Source of the DNA: Hyphomicrobiales bacterium
Lineage (GTDB): Bacteria > Pseudomonadota > Alphaproteobacteria > Rhizobiales > Beijerinckiaceae
DNA length: 38,719 nucleotides
Reading direction: 5' to 3'
NCBI GenBank assembly: GCA_004144595.1
Contig: SEEM01000030.1
Coordinates: 1 to 38,719 of the forward strand
Positions 25,285 to 33,497 of the stretch are shown in pieces. Below the pieces are notes generated by a model. It had not been told where the DNA came from, searched no databases, and saw only the letters and a list, made by a program, of their open reading frames with translations. The translations under genes and the position numbers were made by a program. Position 1 is the stretch's first letter, and each line of letters begins with the position of its first letter.

Positions 25285-27867
25285 TCAGGCCGCGTTGATC
25301 ACGAAGCCCCGCAGCTTGTTCGCGTGCGGCCCGAGTTCCGCCTGCCAGCGCTCGGCCGCCGCCTTGGCGGAGCGTCCGTCGCGCGCGACCAGAACGATAT
25401 CGTCCACTGCCTCGGCGAAGCGCCCGATCAGCCCGGCGATCGGCAGGCTGCCGCCATCCACGATCATAGGCCCGAAGCGATGTGCCGCTGCGAACGGCCC
25501 GGTCCGGAGCGAGCCCGTCCCCCCGGCGAGCTGCCCCATCTGTGGCAGGAAAGTCAGGCCCGTGCCCTCGTCCTTCAAAATCGCGCGCGCCAGCGCCGCG
25601 CGCCCCGCCAGGACATCACCCAGCCCAAGCGGCGCGTCAGCAGCGAAAACCGGTGTCAGGCTGTCGGCGCCATTGCCGGCATCGACCAGCAGCGCCGGCA
25701 AGCCGGACAGCGCCGCATCGAGCGCGAGGTTAAGGGCCAGCGTGGTCGCGCCCGCCTGCGGCTCCAGGCCGATAACAAGGATGCGGCGGCGCTGTTCGCC
25801 GCCGGCCGCCTTCGCCAATTCGAGGCGAATGGCTAAGACGGATTCGGCGAAGCCGCTCTGCGGCTTGTCGATGACATCGACCAGATGCGCCCGTCCCTGG
25901 AAGACCGAACGCGCTTCCGCCACGCCGCGCCGCCAGCGGCGGTTGCGCACGGACGGGATAGTGCCGAGCGTCGGCAGAACGGCCGGTTCGGGAGCGGCTT
26001 CCGGGATCGGCGCGGGAACGGATCGACGCACCGGCTCGGGAGCGTGTTCGGCCACCGGCTCACGCGGGCGCGCGACGCGGTCCGCTTGCCCGCCCTGGAT
26101 CGCCATGAGGCGCCGCCAGCTCGCCGGGCCCAGGCCGGTGGAAGTGGGTGCCGGCGGCGACTCCGGCCGGGCGGCCGCGGGCTGCGGCTGAGGCGAGGGC
26201 ATCGCGGGTGAAGAGGCCGGGGATACGGTCCGCCTGTCATCAGCCGCTTCGGTGGCGACGGCGCGTCGCGCACGGCGCCAGAACGGCTGGCGGGGCGATG
26301 GCGAAGGTGGCGGGGGAGCCGCGGGGAGGGGTCGCTCCTCCGGCGCCGCCTCGGTCGCGACGGCGCGCGGCGCACGGCGCCAGAACGGCTTGCGGGGCCG
26401 AGGGTCGCTGCTGACCGGCGGGCGCGGCACGGCGAACAGAGCGAGACCGAGCGCCAGCAGCATGCCCGCGCCACCGCCGCCGAAGGCGCCGAGCATGGCG
26501 AGCGTCCGGCGGCTCATGCCGCTCTTTTCGAGCGGCGGCATGGCCGGGCTGATGATGCGGGCATTGGTGGTGTCGATGCCGCCGAGCTCGCCGGTCTCGC
26601 GGGCGCGCCTCAGGAAGGCGTCATAGATGGCGCGCGAGGACTCGACCTCGCGTTCGAGCTCGCGCAACTGCACGGAGGCGCGGCCGGCGGCGTATTGCCC
26701 GGCCGTGAGCTGGTCCACCCGGCGGGCGAGCTGACGCTCGGATTCGACCGCGCGATCGTATTCGGCCTTGGCGGCGCGGGCGATGCGGGAGAGCTCGTCG
26801 GCGATCTGGCGACGGGCGTCGCGCACCTGCGACTGTGACGAAGCGAGCGCCGGATGCCGCGCCCCGAGCGAAGAGACGAGATCGGCTTCCTTTGCCAGCG
26901 CCGCGCCGAGCTGGGCCCGCAACGCGGTCATCGTGTTGGAAGCGACCGCTTCGGGGATCGCGCCGGCCTCGATATTGGTGGCGCGTGTCGCCGTGATCTG
27001 GTCGTATTTGGCCTTGGCCTCGGTCGCGCGTGTCCGGGCTGCGACGAGTTGGGTGTTGTTGAGCGAGAGTTGCTCCTCGCTCAGCGAACGGCCGCCGACG
27101 CCGACGATATTGTTGGCTTCCTTGTATTTCTCCGCTTTTTCCTCGGCGATGCGCAGCCGGTTGCGCAGTTCCTCCAGGCGCCCCGTCAGCGCCGTGGTCG
27201 CGCGCTGCGCGGCCTCGGACCGAACCGCCGTCTGGTCCTCGAGATAGGCTTCGGCCAGCGCGTTCGCGATTTTCGCCGCCTTGTCGGGGTCCTGAGCCGT
27301 CGCGGAAATGTCGATGACGAAGGTGCGTTCGCCGCGCCGCACCGCGACGGTGCGATCGAGCGCCGCCAGCGCATAGAGCGTCGCCTTCGGCGAGGGACCG
27401 GTATCGGCGCCCATCAGCCGGGCGAGGAAGCCGGCCGACGCCCCGCCGAAATCGGGATCGCGGTCGAGGTTCAGCCGCTCGACGACACGCGACTTGATGC
27501 TGTCGGAGGCGATCACCCGCGCTTGGCTTTCGAGATAGCCGGTGATCGAGGTCGGATCGCTGCCGACGGTGTTGGGCGAGACGTCGTTCTGAAGCACGCG
27601 CAGGTCGCGCGGATCGATGAAGAGCTGCGCGGTCGAAACGTATTTCGGCGTCATCAGCAGGCCGGCGACGATCGCAAGCGCAAGGCCGAGCAGCGCCATG
27701 AGCAGGATCAGACCGCGCCGCGCCCAGAGCGTGCCAACGATCCAGACGGGATCGGCGAGGCGGGCGAGCTGGGCCGGCATGGCCGCAGCTGGCCGCTCGC
27801 GGCGGTCCGGCTTCTCCAGTGCTTCGCTTGCAGCCGGCTCGGTTGTGAACATGACGCTACGCTTCAC
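25285..27867 (-). CDS. Wzz/GumC-like chain-length protein with degenerate BY-kinase domain
   Basis: An 860-residue polysaccharide co-polymerase of the ExoP/GumC class. Helix 1 is at about 51-73, then comes a periplasmic Wzz and coiled-coil region with the GNVR-like segment, and helix 2 is at about 450-476. A Pro/Arg-rich linker holds a duplicated segment, and the P-loop-like domain spans about 690-860. The Walker A equivalent is GLEPQAGATT (700-709) with no lysine. Walker A' is LLVDAGN and Walker B is PMIVDGGS. No tyrosine cluster is present at the C terminus. It is therefore probably not an active tyrosine kinase. It sets polymer length and export at the inner membrane. GTG start; ATG six codons in is an alternative. 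It lies 9 bp after the GH10 gene. Confidence 0.87.
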   Translation of the reverse strand: MKRSVMFTTEPAASEALEKPDRRERPAAAMPAQLARLADPVWIVGTLWARRGLILLMALLGLALAIVAGLLMTPKYVSTAQLFIDPRDLRVLQNDVSPNTVGSDPTSITGYLESQARVIASDSIKSRVVERLNLDRDPDFGGASAGFLARLMGADTGPSPKATLYALAALDRTVAVRRGERTFVIDISATAQDPDKAAKIANALAEAYLEDQTAVRSEAAQRATTALTGRLEELRNRLRIAEEKAEKYKEANNIVGVGGRSLSEEQLSLNNTQLVAARTRATEAKAKYDQITATRATNIEAGAIPEAVASNTMTALRAQLGAALAKEADLVSSLGARHPALASSQSQVRDARRQIADELSRIARAAKAEYDRAVESERQLARRVDQLTAGQYAAGRASVQLRELEREVESSRAIYDAFLRRARETGELGGIDTTNARIISPAMPPLEKSGMSRRTLAMLGAFGGGGAGMLLALGLALFAVPRPPVSSDPRPRKPFWRRAPRAVATEAAPEERPLPAAPPPPSPSPRQPFWRRARRAVATEAADDRRTVSPASSPAMPSPQPQPAAARPESPPAPTSTGLGPASWRRLMAIQGGQADRVARPREPVAEHAPEPVRRSVPAPIPEAAPEPAVLPTLGTIPSVRNRRWRRGVAEARSVFQGRAHLVDVIDKPQSGFAESVLAIRLELAKAAGGEQRRRILVIGLEPQAGATTLALNLALDAALSGLPALLVDAGNGADSLTPVFAADAPLGLGDVLAGRAALARAILKDEGTGLTFLPQMGQLAGGTGSLRTGPFAAAHRFGPMIVDGGSLPIAGLIGRFAEAVDDIVLVARDGRSAKAAAERWQAELGPHANKLRGFVINAA
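26243..26400 (-). repeat. Internal direct duplication in the Wzz linker
   Basis: Segments 26243-26298 and 26345-26400 are near-identical, offset by 102 bp (34 codons). They encode PFWRRAxRAVATEAA twice. The basic-aromatic FWRRA motif is also echoed weakly at SWRRLMA further on. It lies in the cytoplasmic linker before the P-loop-like domain. Confidence 0.75.
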
Positions 27868-27876
27868 GGTTCCGGA

Positions 27877-28977
27877 TCACGCCAGCCCACGGCGATAGCG
27901 CTCGAGCACGGCCATCATCGACTTGGGCCGGTAGTCGGCATCAAGCGGCAGGGGCCGGGCGCGGGCGCTGTCCTTGCGCGGGAAGGTTTCATGGACCCAG
28001 GAATAGCGGTCGGTCAGTCCCCAGGTGATGATGGATTTCGGCCGCTTGGCCGAGACGACGGCTTCGAGGAAGGTCGAGACCAGGGCGGCGGCCGTCTTGT
28101 CGCGCTTCGCGGGATCGGCCGGCAGCTTCCAGTCGATGACATCGAGCTCGGTGATCTCGACATCGAGGCCGAGCTCGTCGAGCTGGCGCATGAAGCCCTG
28201 CAGGCCGTCCACGTCGATGCCCTTGTCGGCATAGAGATGCGCCTGCATGCCGACGCCGTGCACCGGAATGCCCTTGTCCTTCAACCGCCGGCAGATATCG
28301 AGCGCGACCTTGCGTCGGGCGGCGGCACCGGGAACCGGCTCCTCGAAATGGAAATCGTTGAGGACGAGCCTGGCCTTCGGGTCGACTCGCGCTGCCGTGC
28401 GGAAGGCGATGTCGACATGCTCCGGTCCGAGCAGGCGCTGCCAGATGGTGTCGCGCCAGGGCCCGCCTTCCAGGGGATCGTATTTGATGACCTCGTTGAC
28501 GACGTCCCAGGTCGCGATCTTGCCCTTGTAGCGGTCCACGACGATCTCGATGTGGTTGACGAGCTCGCGCTCGGCCTCGGCCCGCGTCGCCATCTCCCTG
28601 GCCCAATTGGGCAGCGCTTCGCCCCAGAGCAGGGTGTGGCCGCGCAGCGCCTTCTTGTTCGCCTGGGCGAAAGCCACGAGTTCGTCGGCTCCCGAAAAGT
28701 CGAAGCGCGGCTGGTCATGCCGCAAAGCTTCCCATTTCAGGTCGTTCATCGGCACGATGACGTCGCAGTAGCGCTTCAGCGCATCGCGATAACGCAGGTC
28801 GTCGCGGAAGGCGCCGATCTCCGCCGCGGAGCCGAAGGGGATCGGCCGATCGACCGCCAGCGCGGAATCCAGCCCCGCCAGACCGCCGACAGCCAGGCAA
28901 GCCGAAGCAGCGCTCAGCACGCCGCGGCGCGTCGGCGCCGCCTCATTCCGGTTCGTATCAGGTTGCTCTTCGGTCAA
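27877..28977 (-). CDS. GH10 endo-beta-1,4-xylanase-like glycanase, Tat-exported
   Basis: A 366-residue family GH10 glycoside hydrolase. The acid/base is Glu162 in WDVVNEVIKYD and the nucleophile is Glu277 in EITELDVIDW. GHTLLWGEALPNW and FHFEEP are further family blocks. The N terminus has a twin-arginine signal (TRRGVLSAASACLAVGG, residues 16-32), so it should be exported folded. GH10 enzymes cut beta-1,4-xylan or related glycans. Its place 9 bp before the Wzz gene suggests it trims or releases the polymer made by this locus (inference). The frame begins with TTG and has no strong Shine-Dalgarno, but a later start would remove the Tat signal. Confidence 0.88.
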   Translation of the reverse strand: MTEEQPDTNRNEAAPTRRGVLSAASACLAVGGLAGLDSALAVDRPIPFGSAAEIGAFRDDLRYRDALKRYCDVIVPMNDLKWEALRHDQPRFDFSGADELVAFAQANKKALRGHTLLWGEALPNWAREMATRAEAERELVNHIEIVVDRYKGKIATWDVVNEVIKYDPLEGGPWRDTIWQRLLGPEHVDIAFRTAARVDPKARLVLNDFHFEEPVPGAAARRKVALDICRRLKDKGIPVHGVGMQAHLYADKGIDVDGLQGFMRQLDELGLDVEITELDVIDWKLPADPAKRDKTAAALVSTFLEAVVSAKRPKSIITWGLTDRYSWVHETFPRKDSARARPLPLDADYRPKSMMAVLERYRRGLA

Positions 28978-29087
28978 TCGGGACGCTTCCGTATCGTTTA
29001 GGGTCGTTCAACGCCTCTGGGCTAAGAGGGATTCGTCACGCTGGAGTCCAAGGGCACGCGCCGGGCCAGCCGCCGCGGAAACGGGTC

Positions 29088-30329
29088 ATGCTGCCGGATC
29101 GCACCACCATCTTCGCCTACCTCACCATCCTGAGCGGCTCCGCCGGCCGGCTCGTGATCTCCCTTGTCTACTTCCTCATCGTTGCGAATACGTTGACCCT
29201 CGGCGAATTCGGTCTGTTCGCCACGGCTTCCTCGACCGGGCTGATCCTGTCGCGGCTGCTGGCCTTCGGCTTCATCTCGCCGCTTTACCGGGTGGCCACG
29301 GTCAAGCCGCGCCTCCTCGGCGCCTATCTCTCGGGTTTCGCGGGCCTCTCCGTCCTTTCGCTGCCGCTGATCGTGGCGGTGGCCGGGGGCGCCTATCTGA
29401 TGCTGTTCGCAGAGCGCCTGGCGCTCCTGCCCTTCGCCGTGATCATCGTCGCGGAGGTGCTGGGCTGGCGCGTCGTCGAGGTCGTCGCCATCGTCAATAA
29501 CGGGCTCCGGCGCTTCCGGCAGGCGGCACTGCTCGTGATCGTGGGCTCGGCCCTGCGGACGATCGCGGCGCTGCTCTTCGCCGGTTTCGGCCATGCCAGC
29601 CTCGATATCTGGGCCTTTGCCTATTGCGGGGCGACGATGGCGAGCGCCGCGATCGCGCTCATCGCCTTCCTGCCGGCGGCGCGCTGGCGCTTCGTGCGCC
29701 ATCTCTATCCGCGCCGCATGGCCGATGCAGTTTTCGCCGGCGCGGCCGATATCGTGTTCTACATCCAGTCCGAGCTCGACAAGCTGCTGGTGCTGGGCCT
29801 GGCCGGGGAGCGCACCGCCGGGCTCTACGCGATCGCGCTCCGGGTGATCGACCTCACCGCCATGCCGGTGCGCAGCTTCAACCAGATGCTCGTCCAGAAG
29901 ATCATGAAGGATCGCGGCGTCGGTGGCTTCAAGCGTCTCGCGGCCTACGAGACCGGGATCGCGCTGATCTCGGTGGCCGGGCTCGTCGCAGTGATCCTCG
30001 CGCTCAAGCCCTTCCCGAATCTGCTCGGGCGCAATGTCTCGGAAGCGGCCTATCTGTTTACGCCGATGCTGCTGGTCCCGGCTTTCCGCAATCTCGTCGA
30101 GTACCATGCCGAATTGCTCTATGCGCGGGAACGCACGGGCTCGCGCATCGCGCTGCTGTGCCTGCTGACCGCGATCAAGGCCGGGCTGATCTCGCTGGTG
30201 ATGACGCGCTTCCCGGAGGCCGGAAGCTGGGCTGCGGGCATGAACCTCGTCTTCGGCGTGGTCTATCTCGCCTCGGCCGGCTTCAGCTACACGCTGCTGG
30301 TCCAGGCGCGGCGCGAGCCGCTACGCTGA
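29088..30329 (+). CDS. Wzx-type polysaccharide flippase
   Basis: A 413-residue inner-membrane protein of the MATE/MOP flippase superfamily with about 12 helices. It would move lipid-linked oligosaccharide to the periplasmic face. The helices begin right after the start (TIFAYLTILSGSAGRLVISL), and FIQ-type loop sequences such as YIQSELDKLLVLGLAGER near residue 225 are typical of Wzx proteins. It is divergent from GH10 across 110 bp. Its stop overlaps the stop of the next, convergent gene by 9 bases. Confidence 0.86.
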   Translation: MLPDRTTIFAYLTILSGSAGRLVISLVYFLIVANTLTLGEFGLFATASSTGLILSRLLAFGFISPLYRVATVKPRLLGAYLSGFAGLSVLSLPLIVAVAGGAYLMLFAERLALLPFAVIIVAEVLGWRVVEVVAIVNNGLRRFRQAALLVIVGSALRTIAALLFAGFGHASLDIWAFAYCGATMASAAIALIAFLPAARWRFVRHLYPRRMADAVFAGAADIVFYIQSELDKLLVLGLAGERTAGLYAIALRVIDLTAMPVRSFNQMLVQKIMKDRGVGGFKRLAAYETGIALISVAGLVAVILALKPFPNLLGRNVSEAAYLFTPMLLVPAFRNLVEYHAELLYARERTGSRIALLCLLTAIKAGLISLVMTRFPEAGSWAAGMNLVFGVVYLASAGFSYTLLVQARREPLR

Positions 30330-31262
30330 GGCCTGCTGCTCGAACAGGGCGCGAATGTGGTCGAGCGGCTGCCCGATGAAGGACTGGATGCCGACGGCGA
30401 CCTGCCAGGGCTCCAGAACCTCCTCGAAGGAGGCGAGCTGCGCCATCCCGGCGACATCCTCGCTGAACCAGTAGACCTTGCAGAGCTCGCGCGCATCCTG
30501 CCAGTGGCCGGCGGCTTCGAGCCCGAGCACGCGTTCGACGAAATAGCCGTAGATCACGTATTCCGAGAACTGCCGCTCGCGCGCGATGGCGGAGACCCAG
30601 TCGCGCCCGCTGACGCTCTCGACATTGTCGAGCAGGGCCAGAACATGGTCGCGGCGCCAGCTCACCAGATTGTTGATGTAGTCGGGGCTCGGGAAGACCG
30701 GCGGATCGAGCCCGAGCAGGGCACAGGCATGCGTGCACCACGGAATGTGGCGCGCCATGTCGGCGGTGATCGCATCGGGCTTGCGGTAGAGCCGGATCGC
30801 ACCATCGTCCGACAGGCTGGTCAGGTCGAAGGGTCGCACGAACAGCATGTCGGAATCGGCGAAGAGGATGACGTCCTCGGCGCTCGTCCGGGCCACCGCG
30901 AATTTCCTGAGCTGCTGGGCATGCCAGCCGCGCAATGGCGGAACGCCGCGCGCCAGCGCCTGCACGCCGGTCCAGAGCCGGCGCTTGCCGAAGGCGAACG
31001 GGTCGGGCCGGGGGCGCAGCCAGCCCGGCAGCAATTGCGATTCCGGCAGGATGCGGCGGCGCGGCCCTTCGAGATCACGAAAGAACGGGACGTCGCGGTC
31101 CTCGACCAGAAGATAATGGACGGCGTGGCCGCTGACGAAGCGATCGATGCTGGCGCAGAGCAGCCGGCAACGATCGATATCGCCCCTGTAGCTCGGCGTC
31201 GCCAGGGCAAAGGTCTCGCTCAATGGGTCGAACTCACCCGCTCCGTCGGCCGCCCACGGCAT
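30321..31262 (-). CDS. DUF6492-like putative glycosyltransferase
   Basis: A 313-residue protein that resembles the DUF6492 group (GT-A-like, uncharacterised). DVILFADSDMLFVRPF near residue 130 gives a DxD-type metal motif in a GT-A context. The N terminus FALATPSYRGDIDRCRLLCASI is the usual nucleotide-binding strand, and PDYINNLVSWRRDHV follows. The open frame extends upstream through wecG in another frame; the ATG at 31262 gives a natural start and overlaps the end of the WecG gene by 29 bases. I recognise the family only loosely; glycosyl transfer is inference from the motif and the locus. Confidence 0.72.
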   Translation of the reverse strand: MPWAADGAGEFDPLSETFALATPSYRGDIDRCRLLCASIDRFVSGHAVHYLLVEDRDVPFFRDLEGPRRRILPESQLLPGWLRPRPDPFAFGKRRLWTGVQALARGVPPLRGWHAQQLRKFAVARTSAEDVILFADSDMLFVRPFDLTSLSDDGAIRLYRKPDAITADMARHIPWCTHACALLGLDPPVFPSPDYINNLVSWRRDHVLALLDNVESVSGRDWVSAIARERQFSEYVIYGYFVERVLGLEAAGHWQDARELCKVYWFSEDVAGMAQLASFEEVLEPWQVAVGIQSFIGQPLDHIRALFEQQASA

Positions 31263-32070
31263 ATTGCCGGGCCATGCGCATAAGGAAAGCGGGATTTCCG
31301 AGCACGTAGCGGCGCCAGAGCCGGCGCGGTTCGAGCCAGAGCCGATACATCCATTCGAGCCTGACCTGGCGCACCAGCTCGGGCGCACGCGGCACCTCGT
31401 CGGCGAAGAAGTCGAACAGCGCCCCAACGCCGGCCGCGACCAAGGCATGCTGCGGCCCGAGCTTGTCGGCGATGAAGCGCTCCTGCAACGGATTGCCCAT
31501 GGCCACCAGCAGCAGGTCCGGGCGCTGGGCCTTGAGCTTGTCGAGAAGCGCAGGCTCTTCCTCGGCACTGAAATAGCCGTGCGAGACGACGCTGAAGCGA
31601 TGCGCCGGATAGCGCTGCGCCAGATTCGCGACTGCGCGATCCGCCACGCCGGGGCGGCCGCCGAGCAGGGCGACCCGCATCGGCCGGTCGAAACGGGCGA
31701 AGAGGGTGGGGAAGAAATCCGTGCCGTTGAGATTGGCGGGGAAGGACTTGCCGTAGAGCATCCAGCTACCGAGATCGACGCCGATACCGTCGGCCAGCAC
31801 GAGGAAGGTCGAAAGGCTGCGCTGCAGGGCAGCGTTGTCGGCGGCGACGTTCACCAGGTTGGCGTTGCAGAAAGCCAGCTTCATGTGGCCGCCCGTCAGC
31901 ACCGCATCGGCGACCTCGGCGATCGCCGTCTCGCGCTCCATCACGGCGATACCGATGCCGCCGATATCGCGCTTGGCATAGCCCGGGCGCTTGCGGCTTC
32001 CGGCTTCGCTGGCGATCGTGAGGGAGGCGGTTGCGGGCACGGTGCTCTCGGTCGGGGCACGGCGGCCCAT
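31234..32070 (-). CDS. WecG/TagA/CpsF-family glycosyltransferase
   Basis: A 278-residue enzyme of the WecG/TagA/CpsF (GT26) family, which adds N-acetylmannosamine or a related sugar to undecaprenyl-linked acceptors. It has AFCNANLVNVAADN, VLADGIGVDLGS (acidic catalytic region), LNGTDFFP, LLVAMGNPLQERF and the C-terminal WMYRLWLEPRRLWRRYV tail that binds the membrane. The start is the ATG before GRRAPTES at 32070; the frame further up is intergenic-like. It probably forms a transcript with the DUF6492 gene. The divergent 380-bp gap to the SDR gene is the likely promoter region. Confidence 0.88.
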   Translation of the reverse strand: MGRRAPTESTVPATASLTIASEAGSRKRPGYAKRDIGGIGIAVMERETAIAEVADAVLTGGHMKLAFCNANLVNVAADNAALQRSLSTFLVLADGIGVDLGSWMLYGKSFPANLNGTDFFPTLFARFDRPMRVALLGGRPGVADRAVANLAQRYPAHRFSVVSHGYFSAEEEPALLDKLKAQRPDLLLVAMGNPLQERFIADKLGPQHALVAAGVGALFDFFADEVPRAPELVRQVRLEWMYRLWLEPRRLWRRYVLGNPAFLMRMARQYAVGGRRSG

Positions 32071-32450
32071 TGCGAATACCGTGATTGTCTTGGCCGTTCC
32101 GGGGGCGGGGTCAAGGCAAAGCCGGCTGAAAGGTGAACGGCTTCTTCCCGCGATCCGCGAGGGCGCGTTAATGGCAATCCTCTTGCAGCAACAAGGCCTT
32201 GTACCGAACCGGAACGTTAATCGGGCTCGTGCCGCCGGCTCGGCCCGGCGCCGTGCCGCGGCGGAACAGACCCCGTCCCGACCGCCCCGATCCGGCACGC
32301 GCCGGAGCCCGCCCCGTCCGGGGTTTATTCGGATCGTCCTTAACGGTTTGCATGACGGGTCTGCGCATTCCTCCGAACCCGCACTGCCCTCTGGCCGCTG
32401 CCAGGCCGCCCGGCTAGGGTGATTCGCATAAGAGTTCGGGAGGGCTTGGC
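32071..32450. other. Divergent non-coding gap between WecG and SDR genes
   Basis: 380 bp without a gene. It has three TTAAC/GTTAA half-sites (near 32168, 32210-32220 and 32339) that resemble CtrA half-sites, but no full TTAA-N7-TTAA. A very GC-rich stretch at about 32240-32330 could fold into long stems, ending in CCCC-GTCC-GGGG and TTTATT. GGGAGG lies before the SDR start. I cannot assign a promoter with confidence. Confidence 0.45.
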
Positions 32451-33197
32451 ATGAACCAAATCGATTTAAAGAAGCGCGTCGCCATCGTGACCGGCGGGGC
32501 GCAGGGCATCGGCCGGGCCGTCGCCGAGCGCTTCGCCCAGAGTGGGGCGACCGTCGCGATCTGGGATGTGGATGCTGCGCTCGCAGCCAGGGCCGCCGGC
32601 GAGATCGGCCAGGGCGCGATCGGCGTCGGCGTCGACGTGACCGATGCGGATGCCGTCCAGAAGGCGAGCGACGCGCTGGAGGCCCAGCATGGCAGCATCG
32701 ACATCCTCGTCACCAGCGCCGGTATCGCCGGCCCGAACCACAAGACCTGGGAGTATCCGCTGGAGGATTGGGCCAAGGTCATGAAGCTCAATGTCGACGG
32801 CACGCTGCACTGCTGCCGCTCGGTGATCCCCGGCATGGTCAAGCGCAACTATGGCCGCATCGTCCTGGTCGCCTCGATCGCCGGCAAGGAGGGCAATCCC
32901 AACGCCTCCGCCTATTCCGCCTCGAAGGCGGCGGTGATCGCGCTGACGAAGTCGCTCGGCAAGGAGCTCGCCGACAAGGACATCGCGGTGAACTGCATCA
33001 CGCCGGCGGCGGCGCGCACCCGCATCTTCGACCAGATGAGCGAGGAGCATATCGGCTACATGCTGGCGAAGATTCCGCGCGGGCGCTTCCTGATGCCCGA
33101 CGAGGTCGCGTCCATGGTCGCGTTCCTGGCCTCGGCCGAGAACAGCTTCACCACGGCCGGCGTGTTCGATCTGTCGGGCGGGCGCGCGACGTACTGA
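32451..33197 (+). CDS. Short-chain dehydrogenase/reductase
   Basis: A 248-residue classical SDR oxidoreductase. The cofactor loop is TGGAQGIG (14-21), and the acidic residue in IWDVD suggests NAD(H). The usual NAG motif reads SAG here. The catalytic triad is Ser142, Tyr155 and Lys159 in the SAYSASK region. The C terminus ends FDLSGGRATY, as in FabG-like sugar or hydroxyacid dehydrogenases. A clear GGGAGG Shine-Dalgarno precedes the ATG. No partner gene is adjacent, so the substrate cannot be inferred. Confidence 0.88.
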   Translation: MNQIDLKKRVAIVTGGAQGIGRAVAERFAQSGATVAIWDVDAALAARAAGEIGQGAIGVGVDVTDADAVQKASDALEAQHGSIDILVTSAGIAGPNHKTWEYPLEDWAKVMKLNVDGTLHCCRSVIPGMVKRNYGRIVLVASIAGKEGNPNASAYSASKAAVIALTKSLGKELADKDIAVNCITPAAARTRIFDQMSEEHIGYMLAKIPRGRFLMPDEVASMVAFLASAENSFTTAGVFDLSGGRATY

Positions 33198-33231
33198 GGA
33201 CCACGGGTTTCACGCTGAACCTCGTTCCAGA

Positions 33232-33380
33232 ACCGTCATGCTCGCCCTTGTGGCGAGCATCCACGTCTTGAACACCGCCCTCAATGAAGGACGACGTGGA
33301 TGGTCGGGACAAGCCCGACCATGACGGCAAGTGTCATGCTCGCGGATTCCGGGCTCTTCGCTTCGCGAAGCCCCGGAATG
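33232..33380. repeat. Dispersed hairpin repeats, family 2 (two adjacent elements)
   Basis: The first element (33232-33324) has two perfect hairpins, 33236-33258 (ATGCTCGCC-CTTGT-GGCGAGCAT) and 33298-33320 (ATGGTCGGG-ACAAG-CCCGACCAT), as an outer inverted repeat. The second (33331-33380) begins GTCATGCTCGCGG and ends CCGGAATGAC, with CTTCGCTTCGCGAAG in the centre. Together they fill most of the 300-bp SDR/allC gap; the remainder shows nothing clear. Confidence 0.75.
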
Positions 33381-33497
33381 ACAGCGCACTTCCAGCAAAC
33401 CATGAAGGGTCGGAGGTTCCCAGCGATGCCGCCCCGGAGAAGCTGCTTGGCGAAAATGCCCGTCGCGGTTTTCGAAACCCTGCTCTAGCTTGAGTGC

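Noticed and set aside
26854..29001. 715-codon open frame opposite the Wzz and GH10 genes
   Set aside because: It runs antisense across two well-supported genes and their border, with no recognisable domain and no ribosome-binding site.
32160..32345. CtrA-like TTAA half-sites before WecG/SDR
   Set aside because: No full TTAA-N7-TTAA pair is present, and isolated half-sites are expected by chance.
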